Assembly (NCBI GenBank): GCA_014843695.1
Contig: CM026403.1
Span: 1,430,460 to 1,494,459, forward strand
Origin: Archivesica marissinica
Taxonomy: Eukaryota; Mollusca; Bivalvia; Venerida; Vesicomyidae
Reading direction: 5' to 3'
DNA: 64,000 nt
In this document: positions 11,259-23,409 of the stretch, one piece after another
Layout: each line of letters starts with the position of its first letter
How positions within the stretch are numbered: position 1 is the stretch's first letter
The notes under the pieces: generated by a model
What the model was told of the DNA's origin: nothing
Seen by the model: only the letters and a program-made list of their open reading frames with translations
The model's database searches: none
Program-made: the position numbers and the translations under genes

Positions 11259-14200
11259 GTAAGTAGATCCAACACTATTATGCTGTTAGGTGGTGTTTCA
11301 TTATTGTATTACTTTAACTGTTACGTCATATCCGTTTTAATATACTGATGCCAAAAGGTAATTGTGTACTTGTCTTAGAGGTGGGGGGGGGGGCGTTTAT
11401 TTATCGTCGCGGCCGGTTGCCCATATGAGCGACGTCTCCTGAAAATATTAATTAAAAATGTTTGGAGGATAGTACAATGATACAGACAGATACCCATTCC
11501 AGAGTCTCCTCTGGTTCTTTTACGTGCACGATGTAAAGCACCGACATTAGACCTCGGTTTAATGTCCCATCTGAAAGACTGTTAATTTTATTAGGGTCAG
11601 ACGTGGGATCGAACCTGCGATCCCTAGATTACCAGTCCAGCGTGTTAACCACTGGACTACAGATCCGTCTTAGAGGTAACATTTACATCCCTTTAGAATG
11701 AAATATACACACATTTGGTATCAAAACGTGCGAAATATTGCGTAAATTAGTGCCATATGTGAATGATTATTTTCTTCACTCATGATAGTAATTTCCATAA
11801 TTATACAATTTGTAACGACAAAGTAACTCTCAATATAAAAGTGCACATATTTTTATGGTGTCAGCCACAGGTTCGATCCCCCGTCTGACCCTAATAAAAT
11901 TAAACAGTCTTTCAGATGGGATGTTAAACCGAGGTCTCGTGTCGGTGCTTTACATCGTGCACGTAAAAGAACCAGAGGATATTTTGGAATTGGTCTCTGT
12001 CTGTATCATGCACTATCCTCCAAAATCTAAAATAACTAATCTCTTCAGGAGGCGTCGCTCATATATGCAACCGGTAGCGACGATAAATAAACGTAAAACA
12101 CACATATGGTGTCAGTATAGTTGGGAAGTTAGAAGGAAGCAGAAATGATCTTCTTCGCGAACTATGTTCACTGACAATGTATACACATTGAATCATTACA
12201 CTTGGAAATATATACATTCATTGCACGGGTTTGAAGCATCATATTGGCGTCCGTGGTCAAGTGGTAGAGCGTCGGATTTGGAATCGAACGGTCCCGGGTT
12301 CGATACTCGGCCAGGCCACGTATGTAGCAAGGCACCTCACACACATTGCTTAGTACTGGTTAATCGCTTAGGTCGGCTAAGACTGCCCAGGAAAACACGT
12401 CTAAGTCCCAGCGAGGGGTTTGACATTAAAGGAACATACATACATACGAATCATATATACAGTGTTCGATAAACCATGGATGCAAATTGACTCTCAGCAG
12501 TAATGTATCATTGTTTTGCTAATCCATTGTATCAACACTATATATGCAGGATTAGTTTATACATATTTATTTTAGCTCGATTGCGAAACAAGTTATTACA
12601 ACTTATATTAATCACTCTCGTTCCTGATGGAATCCATCGTCACGAGGGAGAGAGAGGCAACGTGGAATTTAAATGCCTTGCCTAAAGGCACAACCGTAAC
12701 AGCTCCAGCGGGGCTCGAACTCCGGACCTTTCGCACCTGAAGTGAACGCGCACCCACTGCGCTATCACGACTTTCATATAAATGCAGGATTAGTTTTCAA
12801 TCAATAATTTAATGAGTATGTGTGTGTATACAGCATTCTCTAGTGAATAGGATAATTTCTGCAAAATAATGTATAACAAATATTATGTTTCTGCACCAAC
12901 AGATATGCATATTATCGATCAGAATTGATCGATGATTTGGATCTTTAATTGTGCTGAGGTTAGGGAATTACTTAAATATATAAGATTGCAAACGTAGTCC
13001 CATGGTGCACGTTGCACTTTGGAAATCATTTAGTTGATCTTTTAAATGCAAAATATATGCGACAATTACACAATAGATTGACATTATCAAATGCTGATCT
13101 GACAGTTATACATGGACCATATGTGGCGTTGATTATGATACAATACGGGAAAGGTAGTATATGTCTGATTAGACTGGTTGTATCATAGATAAAGCATTTG
13201 CGACCCTTGTCGATGATTGGTTACAATAACAGTCATTACTCTTGATTAAACACAATCATATATGACTGAAGATTATTAATAAGAATTACATCAAGCTGTT
13301 CGGGTTATTTTTGGTTATTTCTACGTGACTAAAATCACTATAAAACGGACGTTATTTGTACTAAGTGTATTGAATCACGCCGGCCACGAGCGACAGTGTC
13401 ACTTTGTTCTAGTTTAATAATATTTGATTTGATCTTTGCATCAAAGAAACAAGACACTTTTGAAAGATTATGTCTAAAACTCGCTGCTGTGTACTTCACG
13501 CATTCCCTAGTACCGTGTTTATAACACAGACCGACCTGTAGTACAGTGATAACACGCTGGACTGGTAATCCAGGGATCACAGGTTCGATCCCCCGTCTGA
13601 CCCTAATAAAATTAACAGTCTTTCAGATGTGACTTTAAACCGAGGTCTTGTGTTGTGCTGGAATGGGTATCTGTGTGTATCATTGCACTATCCTCCACAC
13701 ATCTAAAATGACTAATCTCTTCAGGAGGCGTTGCTCATATGGGCAACCGGTAGCGACGATAAATACGCGTAAAACACACACACACACGCACGCTCCATAT
13801 GTACCTGTAGAATAACGACACAATACACTGCAAAGGCAAAACAAATAAATCGGACATGAACTGCAAAGTTCGACGATTAACATGCTCGTACATGCTGCGT
13901 TCTCGGGTTCTATGTTCATTAATACACGATTCCATCGCAATCAGTTCTACATTTCAGTGGGATTCGAGGTAAGTTAAACATGATTTCAAATCAAATATCC
14001 TAACCACCCTGCCACTGAAGCTTCTCGCTAAATTAAATCCTTTTATTACCTCCATATACACGAAGAGCACAAGTGAACATTCATAATATACAAGTACACG
14101 TTTTACATGGACACACATAAACATACATTTATAATACATATATACAAAGTAGTACAAGTGTACAATAATGGTCATAAGAACTGACATAACCATGCAGCTA

Positions 14201-17200
14201 TTAATGAGTGTATACCGATCATCATAACTTGCCGAAACGAAATGCAAGGGAACGAGATGATGGTATCACACACAAAAGCTGATACAAGTGTTAATAACCA
14301 GAACACCTTTCTCCAGTAGAGAAAACGGTTCAGGTGCCTAAAAGCAACATAATAGTATGTAAAATGAAGCAGACATGTTTAGATTAATGATTTACAACAA
14401 CCTTAAGTTTGGATTGTTGGTACAATGTAGTATTTAGAAATACGCTTCCACCAACAAATCAGCATTGAACAAAGCAGTTGACATTTGAAAATTGCAGTTA
14501 AAACCTTTAACACATATAACACACTATACCAAATAATGGTAATGTCTGCGGATATAGTATGCCAATGTGGACAAATAAATAACACCACATAACAAATAAA
14601 TTTAGATTGTATTTGCTAGAATTTTATAAAAAAGGTCTAGTCGCCTTAAATCACTTGACGGTCCATAGGCCAAAAAGGTCGACCTATTTCCTGACAGTTA
14701 GTGGACACGTTTTATTTTTCAACTTTGAAATAAATTCACCAACATGTATTTGCGCTGTTGTTGTGCGAACTGAATATCACGTGACTCAATCTAACGTCTT
14801 CGAGGATATGGAATCTTAAATAAATCCTTTCTGAGAAAAATTGCTCTTAATATAACGGGGTGATCTAATATAGGGATTATCTTCAGGGGCGTTTTGTCTG
14901 TATTTACTATGTATATGTATTACCCTTGAGAATAGAGAAATGTTGAGAATGTTTATGATAGAACCGACATGTTTGCATGACGTAATATAGCTTAGGAGTG
15001 TGTGACATATCTAAGACGGATCGGTAGTCCAGTTACAATCTGTATTGCGAATCAGGGCAACGCAGGTTAAATCACCATACTGACCCTAATTAATTAACAG
15101 TATTTCAGATGCGATTATAAAACACTCATATATCGGTGATATGCACCGGGCACGTAAAGGAACAAGGGAGGCTTTGGAATTTGAGCGCGTTCTGTACCAT
15201 ATCCAAAAATAAAATGCTAGTATAATTATGGAGGTGTAAAAAATACCTTAGAAAATATAATTTGTTTCCTTTCGACTTGTATTACCATGTAACGAACATA
15301 ATAATTATTTAGGCGAATTATTCCCTGATTGTTGGTGTTACTTTGCCCACTAAGCGGGTGACCAATCAAAGGGCGAATTACGAGAATAAGGATACACTCA
15401 ACACCATTCCTAATGTATGTATGTTCCATTAATGTCAAACCCCTTGCTTAGCCAACCTAAGTGGTTAACCAGTACTAAGCTGTGTGTGTGAGGTGCATAG
15501 CTCAATGACACTACATACGTGGCATGACCGAGTATCGAACCCGGGACCGTTCGATTCCAAGTCCGACGCTCTACCACTGGACCACGGATGCTACACGGAC
15601 GCTACATGTCCGTGTGATATGATGTTTTAAAGTATGTGGATCAAACCAACAGCAATACAATATCAATATTCATATCATCTTATTTGATACATTTTATTAC
15701 AGATTTGTATGCAATGAAATGTTGAATAAAAAGCTAAAAACATGTATTAAATGACAATGTGAGAATATTTAAATTGTATGGTTATTAGTTGGCTACAAAT
15801 ATTATAAAACATGAGGTGGGCATTTAGAAATGTTGCTAAGTGTAGAATATTAAATTATATTAAAACCCACGTGACTTCAGCTTTGTGATTTCTAAATGTG
15901 GCTAATGCCGAACTATAAACATGGTCAGTACATAGCCACATACTATTTTAATAATTTAGAATGAACGATGTTTAACAAAGGAAAACCCAACACAAAGCGC
16001 CTTTGATACAAATGTCTATAACAATCGAGCTCATTTCAGGTTGCATAGCTAAACACATCAAGCGATTTGCCTTCATTACTGCTGGTGCCACGTTCAATGT
16101 CGGTCTACTCATTGTTCTATGGTTGTGGAAACCGGTGCCAGGAGATATACCAAACTTCTTTGTCGTTGCTGCGTGCTTAGGGTTGTGTGACGCTATTTGG
16201 CAGACGCAAACGTTTAGTAAGTAACATATAATAGTTTCCGAGAACCTGCGTTGAATTGTTTCCGAGAAACTGTATGTAGTGTTATCCGAGAAGCTGAAGG
16301 GAATGGCTTCCGATAAACTGTATGTAGTGGTATCCGAGAAGCTGCATGAAATGGTTCCCGAGAAACTGTATGTAGTGGTATCCGAGAAGCTGCATGAAAT
16401 GGTTCCCGAGAAACTGTATGTAGTGTTATCCGAGAAGCTGCATGGAATGGTTTCCGAGAAACTGTATGTAGTGGTATCCGAGAAGCTGAAGGGAATGGTT
16501 TCCGAGATACTGTATGTAGTGGTATACGAGAAGCTGCATGGAATGGTTTCCGCGAAACTGTATGTAGTGGTATCCGAGAAACTGCATGGAATGGTTTCCG
16601 AGAAACTGTATGTAGTTGTATCCGAGAAACTGCATGGAATGGTTTCCGTGAAACTGTATGTAGTGGTATCCGAGAAGCTGCATGGAATGGTTTCCGAGAA
16701 ACTGTATGTAGTGGTATCCGAGAAGCTGCATGGAATGGTTTCCGAGAAACTGTATGTAGTGGTATCCGTGAAACTGCATGGAATTGTTTCCGAGAAACTG
16801 TATGTAGTGGTATCTGAGAAGCTGCATGAAATGGTTTCTTAGAAACTGTATGTAGTGGTATCTGAGAAGCTGCATGGAATGGTTTCCGAGAAACTGCATG
16901 GAAATGAATGGTTTCAGAGAAACTGCATGGAATGGTTTCCGAGAAACTGCATGGAAATGAATGGTTTCAGAGAAACTGCATGGAATGGTTTACGCGAAGC
17001 TGGCTTGACGTCCTTGATTGTTATTGATTGATATGGCATTGCAGTTTTATCATATTTATCACAACCTACGCAAGCCAGTTGAATTTGTTGTTGTCACCTG
17101 CTACGCTAAAGAGTGAGTCTATATATTAGACAGTTTACATTGTTATTATGTCTACAGTTTGTAGCTGACATATTGTCATTTAGCATTTTGTATATTTCAG

Positions 17201-17430
17201 CCCTGTTCGGTGTACTCTTTGTTGATAAACAGGAAGCAGCATTTGCGTCATACCGGATGTTCTACGCCACAGGATGCGCAGTATCATTTGGATACAGTTT
17301 CTTTCTGTGTGTGCAAACAAAAGTTTATATTCTGGCTGGTATGTTAGCACTATCACTGCTAATGTACACCGTGATAGAAATGAAAGTGCAACTACAAAGT
17401 CAACACATAAAGGATATTGTGGCATTCTAG
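11168..17430 (+). CDS. UNC93A: UNC93A-like multi-pass membrane protein, C-terminal three exons
   Basis: Join 11168-11258, 16040-16216, 17201-17430 (498 nt, 165 residues plus TAG). UNC93 proteins are major-facilitator-type membrane proteins with about 12 helices; family members act as ion-channel regulators or endolysosomal trafficking factors, and the substrate of this one is unknown. Recognised by SFVNCTMGVYSLGPILMCFG, by the hydrophobic stretch ending GLCDAIWQTQ (family signature G-x-DAxWQTQ) and by LFGVLFVDKQEAAFASYRM. Four hydrophobic, helix-like segments are visible. Each intron begins GTAAGT and ends in a pyrimidine-rich CAG, both junctions split a codon after base 1, and the phases agree. 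The family is usually near 450 residues, so about two thirds of the protein lies upstream; no earlier exon was found in 1-11167. The gene converges on the aminotransferase-like gene. Confidence 0.9.
11259..11393 (+). other. Start of UNC93-like intron 1
   Basis: Intron 1 runs 11259-16039 (4781 nt). Its first part is unique sequence with a poly-G run at about 11383-11394, next to the SINE-B tail. Confidence 0.6.
11394..11669 (-). mobile_element. SINE-B, full-length, in intron 1
   Basis: Reads antisense to the gene. Head with TTAACACGCTGGACTGGTAA and B-box GGTTCGATCCC; complete body and 3' end. Confidence 0.9.
11865..12104 (+). mobile_element. SINE-B, 5'-truncated, with 11-bp target duplication
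   Basis: Starts inside the head at CCACAGGTTCGATCCCCCG and runs to the 3' end. It is flanked by TATGGTGTCAG at 11854-11864 and again at 12105-12115, a perfect 11-bp target-site duplication. This defines the element ends and shows LINE-type target-primed insertion. Confidence 0.92.
12248..12447 (+). mobile_element. SINE-C copy
   Basis: Full family structure, with a short deletion after GCCACGTATG relative to the copy at 6127. Ends GGAACATACATACATAC. Confidence 0.9.
12559..12781 (-). mobile_element. SINE-D copy with 15-bp target duplication
   Basis: Minus-strand SINE-D, flanked by ATGCAGGATTAGTTT at 12544-12558 and 12782-12796. It lacks the GAGACCTC segment seen in other copies. Confidence 0.93.
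12797..13527. other. Intronic spacer
   Basis: Inside UNC93-like intron 1. No exon or shared repeat recognised. Confidence 0.5.
13528..13788 (+). mobile_element. SINE-B with internal deletion
   Basis: Head, B-box and 3' end are present; the CTTTACACCGTGCACGTAAA to ACTCTGG part is missing. It ends in a (CA)n run. Confidence 0.88.
13789..15011. other. Intronic spacer
   Basis: Inside UNC93-like intron 1. The 14030-14170 stretch (TTTTATTACCTCCAT onwards) may be a reversed LINE 3' end like that at 3215; otherwise nothing is recognised. Confidence 0.4.
15012..15225 (+). mobile_element. Old, diverged SINE-B
   Basis: GACGGATCGGTAGTCCAGTT, TGACCCTAAT, AACAGTATTTCAGATG and GGGCACGTAAAGGAAC align to SINE-B with many substitutions. 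The 3' end is lost. Confidence 0.75.
15413..15592 (-). mobile_element. SINE-C copy
   Basis: Minus-strand copy, from the tail (TATGTTCCATTAATGTCAAA on plus) to the head (CTCTACCACTGGACCACGGA on plus). Confidence 0.9.
15593..16039. other. End of UNC93-like intron 1
   Basis: Unique sequence plus a short match (about 15655-15715) to the inverse of 2880-2930. It ends at the acceptor TCATTTCAG before 16040. Confidence 0.5.
16040..16216 (+). CDS. UNC93A: UNC93-like exon (CIAKHIKRF...DAIWQTQTF)
   Basis: 177 nt. It completes the Gly codon begun in the preceding exon. It encodes a loop with basic residues (AKHIKRF), two hydrophobic segments and the diagnostic GLCDAIWQTQ. Donor GTAAGT. Confidence 0.92.
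16228..17002. repeat. 48-bp array filling UNC93-like intron 2
   Basis: Each 48-bp unit is two related 24-bp halves: TTTCCGAGAAACTGTATGTA and GTATCCGAGAAGCTGCATGG with their short ends. It starts about 11 bases after the splice donor and takes up roughly 80% of the 984-nt intron. It is open in both strands by composition only. Confidence 0.96.
17201..17430 (+). CDS. UNC93A: UNC93-like terminal coding exon
   Basis: 230 nt including TAG. Acceptor TTGTATATTTCAG. Encodes LFGVLFVDKQEAAFASYRM, a hydrophobic pair of helices (SFGYSFFLCV and YILAGMLALSLLMYTVI), then a short polar tail ending DIVAF. Confidence 0.92.
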
Positions 17431-17871
17431 TTTGTGGCTTGATCTGAAAACTTGGGAGGTGAGTCTATAAACACAGTCTCTGCACATGACTACTGTGGGG
17501 TGATATATAAAATATATTATAGTATCAAAACATGTGTGAATAGAAAACATCAGCTGTGAACATTTAGAAATGTCACGTGGATAGTATAACAGCCTGTTAA
17601 TATGTTAAACATGTTGTGACATAGTAACACATTGTCTAATTAGAAGAAGTTTGGAAACCGTTGATATATGAAAACAATTTCTTGTATTATCTGATTGGCT
17701 GATTCAGCTCATGTGATCGCCGTTCATAACCCAATGATTTGCAGAATTCGTCTATTCCCATTCGTATTCATAGCAGAATACATTTTGTATAATGTGATGT
17801 ATCAAAAAGAATTATTTTTTTTGTAATATGTAAAATATTAGTTGTAATTATGACAATTGAATGTTCTTTTT
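17431..17871 (+). other. Presumed 3' UTR and downstream spacer
   Basis: No strong AATAAA could be chosen as the polyadenylation site, so the transcript end is unknown. Confidence 0.4.
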
Positions 17872-19133
17872 CTGCATTACATTCACACGTAACATCCACA
17901 CGTTACATTCACGCGTTACATCCACACGTTACATTCACACGTTGCATGCACACGTTACATTCACACGTTGCATTCACACGTTACATGCACACGTTACATG
18001 CACACATTACATTCACACGTTGCATTCACACGTTACATTCACACGGTACATTCACACTTTGCATTCACACGTTACATGCACACGTTACATGAACACGTTA
18101 CATTCACACGTTGCATTCACACGTTACATGCACACGTTACATTCACACGTTGCATTCACACGTTACATTTACACGTTACACGTTACGTTCACACGTTACA
18201 TTCACGCGTTACATCCACACGTTACATTCACACGTTACATGCACACGTTGCATTCACACGTTACATTCACACGTTACATTCACACGTTGCATTCACACGT
18301 TACACGTTACATTCACACGTTATATTCACACGTTATATTCACACGTTACACGTTACATTCACACGTTACATTCACACGTTACATTCACACGTTACATTCA
18401 CACGTTACACGTTGCATTCACACGTTACATTCACACGTTGAATTCACACGTTACACGTTACATTCACACGTCACATTCACACGTTACACGTTACATTCAC
18501 ACGTTACATTCACACGTTGCATTCACACGTTACACGTTACATTCACACGTTACATTCACACGTTACATTCACACGTTACATTCATACGTTACATGTTACA
18601 TTCACACGTTACATTCACACGTTACATTCATACGTTACATTCACACGTGCTTCACACGTTACATTCACACGTTACATTCACACGTTACATTCACACGTTA
18701 CATTCACACGTTACACGTTACATTAACACGTTGTATTCACACGTTACATTCACACGTTATATTCACACGTTACACGTTACATTCACACGTTACATTCACA
18801 CGTTACACGTTACTTCACACGTTCACGTTACATTCACACGTTACATTCACACGTTGCATTCACACGTTACATTCACACGTTACATTCACACGTTACACGT
18901 TGCATTCACACGTTAAATTCACACGTTGCATTCACACGTTACATTCACACGTTACATTCACACGTTACATTCACACGTTACATTCACACGTTACAATCAC
19001 ACGTTGCATTCACACGTTACATTCACACGTTACATTCACACGTTACATTCACACGTTACATTCACACGTTGCATTCACACGTTATATTCACAAGTTACAT
19101 TCACACGTTACATTCACACGTTACATTCACACC
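17872..19133. repeat. 13-bp satellite, about 97 units
   Basis: Unit ACATTCACACGTT with variants (GCATTC, ACATGC, ATATTC) and frequent shortened ACACGTT units that shift the phase. It lies about 440 bp beyond the UNC93-like stop. Confidence 0.96.
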
Positions 19134-19448
19134 TCGATGAAACACAGAAAACGAGAAAACAATTGTTAAAATGTTAAATATTAAAGTGTTTTGGTATGTT
19201 ATACACATTGCTGTGCTAGCTAGGACATTAGCAGAATTAATGTTATGGACACGTAGGAAAACTGAGGGATTAGCAAATAAGCTGTTATGTTGCATTCGAA
19301 GACATTTTACGAGAAAGATGCGAGGTCACCAAATGATATATGAACTTTATTTCCATACAATCATCATCTGCGTGTATGTGAATGCTGTAGAAATCATGGA
19401 TGACATTGAAATAAATTAAATAGAATTTTACAGCACTGTTTCCGTATA
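19134..19448. other. Non-coding spacer
   Basis: A short frame starting at 19171 has no recognisable domain and is not called. Confidence 0.4.
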
Positions 19449-19575
19449 AACTGTATTTATTGCACAACTATTGAAAACAACCAAGCTTCAACAACTTATA
19501 TTAATCACTCTCGTTGACGCGGATGTAAGCATATATGTGGTATATCGTGTGGAAGGAAACCGGAGATAAGGCAAC
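19449..19575 (-). mobile_element. SINE-A remnant
   Basis: Minus-strand tail and part of the centre (ACTTATATTAATCACTCTCG, GGAAACCGGAG on plus), diverged and head-less. Confidence 0.7.
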
Positions 19576-20330
19576 TTATCAGAGGTGAGGTAAATAGTGA
19601 GTATAAGGATAATTGCATAATTATAATAAATGTCAAACCAAAATTAGAAACTATGATGTTAAATATGCGATAGTGTAGGCTGTTTAGTTTAATCATATTT
19701 TATTGCATTCTATATATACAGTGTACAATACAAAACAAATGAACAAACTTGTATAACTATCCATAATGCATGATTCGTGGCATTGTTTGCTCAAGGATTG
19801 TCATTATATGTTGAAGCAAATGGGTTGGGCCACAAGTTTTAACAACATTAGTTACGGCCCTCCTCATAAGACTAGATTGTAATTAACAAAGAGACTGAAT
19901 ACAAGAGTTGTGCTAGTACTTTACTAAATTTAATGATACTAATAGAAAAAGGGGGAAATGATTAAGAGAATAAGCAACATTTTAGATAATAAGAATTTAG
20001 AAACAAAAAACAACAATAAACAAACCAAACAAAACTGTTTAAAGGGATATGTGGTATAAGGCGCTTATCCGAAGTACAGATGAAGATGTTATGTATCTTA
20101 ATGATAGGTAATTACATTGTGAATTACCTTCGTTTGTATGTTTGATGAATTGTTTGATAGCATATAGATAGTTAAAATGTGGAACATCTGCTGGTTTAAA
20201 CGAGTTCCTTAAACGTGGATCGATGAAATATTGCTGTTGTATTTAAAACATGTGTTTATTAATAAACTATTATTTGTCGGGTATTTCCTATATATGTTGT
20301 CTGGCGGTTTTATTATTTCATTACATTAAA
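19576..20330. other. Non-coding spacer
   Basis: AT-rich intergenic sequence; nothing recognised. Confidence 0.45.
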
Positions 20331-20339
20331 AGTTGATGT

Positions 20340-20620
20340 TGATGAAACTGGAACTTACAGGGTAATATCTGTATTAAGTTCTCTCGAAAACTATTTACAA
20401 CAATCCTGAATACTCGTTTTACTACTTGGTCTGAAATTCATAATGTCCTCGTATATATAGAAGCATATGCAGGTTTTAGAAAGAACATTAATTTGGAACT
20501 AGTTAAAATATCTCTATATTGCTGGAATAATAAATTGCAAGTTAAATAACAATAGGAAACTGTACATTGCTGTTATTGATTTTATGAAAGCCTTCAATCG
20601 TGTATAGTTAAATATATAAT
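20340..20620 (+). pseudogene. Decayed LINE reverse transcriptase fragment
   Basis: Short plus-strand pieces match the usual order of non-LTR RT motifs: KLFTTILNTRFTTWSEIHNV (finger/palm region), then EAYAGFRKN, then after stops and a frameshift RKLYIAVIDFMKAFNRV, which corresponds to the block around the first catalytic Asp (xAxxDFxKAFDxV). No intact frame, no YADD-like motif visible. It is an old dead copy whose clade cannot be assigned. Confidence 0.75.
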
Positions 20621-21534
20621 ATGGTATAATGTATCATTTGAGGCATTTACTGCCTCTAATATGAGAACAACCAGCTCGAATACGTCAATTAGAAGCTGTC
20701 AGCATATAAACATGTGTTCACGATTGCCTCAACTAATCTATTGGGTTGCAGTTTCCTAAATGCAGGTAATCTTTGCCGTATTCTATTTTATAAAATTTAT
20801 AATAGCTATTCTCTGCTATATATTATACCGTAACGCCCCCCCCCCCCACCCACACACACAGTTATTCACGATACGCACCTCGTAATTCAATGACATCCCA
20901 CTACACACATGTAAGACAAATCTACATCAATTTTCTTTTATTCCATCTTCTTACTTTGGAATGCCCTCTCGACTCACAGCAGACATGCACCCTTTGTTGC
21001 AACTTTCACGATGTGGATGTCGAAGTACATGCTGAACTCTATTAACAATTACGGTGAAAGGAGGCTCCATGTGTTACATTGTCGCCTTCGGTGCAGTTCT
21101 CTCCATGGAGATTGTTTCTGTGAACATCCATATTTCTAATGTAATATGGATGAAGTGAAGATGCTATCCACTTCTTTCTGCAATGCCACAACTATGCCCA
21201 TTTCAAACTCGACTTATTATCGGCTATTTCATATGTGTGTGTGCCAACGCTGGATATTATTTGAGACCTTACCCTGGCATATAACCCTGTCCAACAACTA
21301 TTCACAGTGGATCAGTGTTCATTTGATATATGTGTATGAATAACTTACAAATGACACATGTATGCGTGAACATGTCATTTAAATAGAATGATAACTGTCA
21401 CTCGCCTTAAACATCGCTTTATTTTTCCAAATAAGAAATACAGGTTTACTTAATCAGCTAATCTACATATTTACCAATCTAAATCAAAGGTGGGTTAATT
21501 TCCGCCACGATATTATGTTATATGGTAATCGTGT
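20621..21534. other. Non-coding spacer
   Basis: Contains a poly-C/(CA) run at about 20836-20862. No gene recognised. Confidence 0.45.
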
Positions 21535-21546
21535 GCTTGATACCTA

Positions 21547-21834
21547 CATACGGATCTGTAGTCCGGTGGTAACACGCTGGACTGGTAATCCAGGGATCGC
21601 AGGTTCGATCCCCCGTCTGACCCTAATAAAATTAACAGTCTTTCAGATGGGACTTTAAACCGAGGTCTCGTGTTGGTGCTTTACACCGTGCACGTAAAAG
21701 AACCAGAGGATACTCTGGAATGGGTCTCTCTCTGTATCATTGCACTATCCTCCAAAAATCTAAAATGACTAATCTCTTCAGGAGGCGTCGCTCATATGGG
21801 CAACCGGTAGCGACGATAAATAAACGTAAAACAC
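21547..21834 (+). mobile_element. SINE-B, full-length, with 12-bp target duplication
   Basis: One of the best-preserved copies. It is flanked by GCTTGATACCTA at 21535-21546 and 21835-21846. A box (TAGTCCGGTGGTAACACGC) and B box (GGTTCGATCCC) are well kept. Confidence 0.95.
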
Positions 21835-21846
21835 GCTTGATACCTA

Positions 21847-22584
21847 TAGCAATAGTCGAACGTGTTCATACGTACGTTCGCCGATCCTGACGCTCCTACC
21901 ACGTGTCTTCCACCGTATTGTATTTACATCTGGAAAGCTATTTGTTGTGAGACACCTACCACCACAAATTAGTCAGTTGTTACTGCTACCTTTATACGAT
22001 TATACATATTTTGACCTAGTTCATGTAATATTATATGTCACATATTTCATAAAAAATATATTATTGCTATTGGACCTGTCACTAAAATCCACCCTTTCCA
22101 TTGGTCAAAGGCGGTCACGTGGTGACCCTACTTAGGACTGTGGAAGGTCAGTACATATCTCGTGTAGAGTCACTAGATAAAATGGCTGCTTTCTAAATCT
22201 TCCGATTCAGAATTGTAAGTATTTGATTGATTTTTGAACTGACTTTAGTAAAATAAACCGGCGTCAACATGTTAAAATGAAGAGATAGCCCCTTAGTTTC
22301 TAATTCCCCGTCAGTAACTGAATTAGATCTATTAGCCGCATCAATTGTTTACACTGACAGCAGTACCATACATGTCAAGGTCGACGAACTTTAGAGCAAA
22401 GGAAGTTTAAATACCGAAACGATACTGACAGCCTCATCTTGTCAGCAATCCTCATGTAACTTTACATTTTGACGCAGATTTATTTAATTAGAATAAGTTC
22501 AAAAAGCAATTAAGCACTTTTCTAAACACTGAATCGATGCCATAATTCCAATATATTTTTAATTTAATGTTGGTCGATGCAATA
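21847..22584. other. Non-coding spacer
   Basis: No gene or shared repeat recognised. Confidence 0.45.
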
Positions 22585-22708
22585 AATTCGTTATTTGGTT
22601 TGCTACGACCCTCCACGTAGTAGCTAACGCCTCACCCCCTCCACCCATTAATCTTACTGACCCATAGCTCCGTGGAGGGTGAGTAGCAAACCCAATAACG
22701 AATATATA
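22585..22708. mobile_element. TIR-4, short inverted-repeat element
   Basis: About 120 bp with near-perfect termini: ATTCGTTATTTGGTTTGCTA at the left and, as reverse complement, ATTCGTTATTGGGTTTGCTA at the right, each followed by an ACCCTCCACG-type block, giving a TIR of about 32 bp. No ORF. Likely a MITE; the single copy here leaves the target site unresolved. Confidence 0.75.
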
Positions 22709-23214
22709 TGACACTAATATATTCTGACATTTACACCTCGTTATTGCCACAAATTATACATTCAATCTGCTATTGAGAAAACTTTACATAAAGAAATATT
22801 ATTTTGTAAGACCAAATATGCTTACGTTTATTGAATTGTTGCAATCTAATAAAAGAAATATCCTATATAGTTTAGCTTTATTCTATAATAAAGCAGTTGA
22901 CATTAAAATAACACTTTTAAATAATATGACATAAATCCAATATCAGCACTAATTATTGTTCCTCTTCATAATTAGATGCATTTTCTTATTATTATCAGAT
23001 TCTATATGCCACATGACCACGATAAAATTGTTGTATATATTTACATCATATATATTTGTATATATGTATTTGACGATGTACCATGTACAAGTCTTAATAC
23101 AATTTCTGTTCTGTTCTGTATAATAATATAAAATTTCTGTATAATGTTCCAGTGACATTCTTATGCTATACCAGCATAGACGGTTTTAATCTTCCCTTCT
23201 TATTTGTTTGCCAG
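22709..23214. other. Non-coding spacer
   Basis: Very AT-rich; nothing recognised. Confidence 0.45.
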
Positions 23215-23275
23215 CATGTTTGATAGGGCATGTGTTCTACATAGGTAGTGACGAAAATATGTACACGTTTGGTTA
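23215..23275. repeat. Dispersed repeat shared with 24435-24500
   Basis: GGGCATGTGTTCTACATAGG and AGTGACGAAAATATGTACAC occur at both places in the same orientation. Confidence 0.8.
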
Positions 23276-23409
23276 TTTATAATAATAGTAATATATATTG
23301 TAATGAATGTCACACTGTTTGTATTAGATACATGTATATTTGGCAATACAATATGTTTATATTAATATGGTGTATGCTGATAGGCAGTATGCATTTGTAA
23401 TGAACAATC

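Noticed and set aside
16279..16899. Repeat protein frames on both strands (KLYVVVSEKLHGMVSE and antisense)
   Set aside because: They fall in intron 2 of the UNC93-like gene and are the 48-bp array.
17861..19169. Three overlapping 'HTLHSHVTFTRYI' frames of 150-350 codons
   Set aside because: 13-bp satellite is open in all three plus frames at once.
19171..19419. 82-codon plus-strand frame after the 13-bp array
   Set aside because: No domain, no splice context, and it overlaps a minus-strand frame of equal quality.
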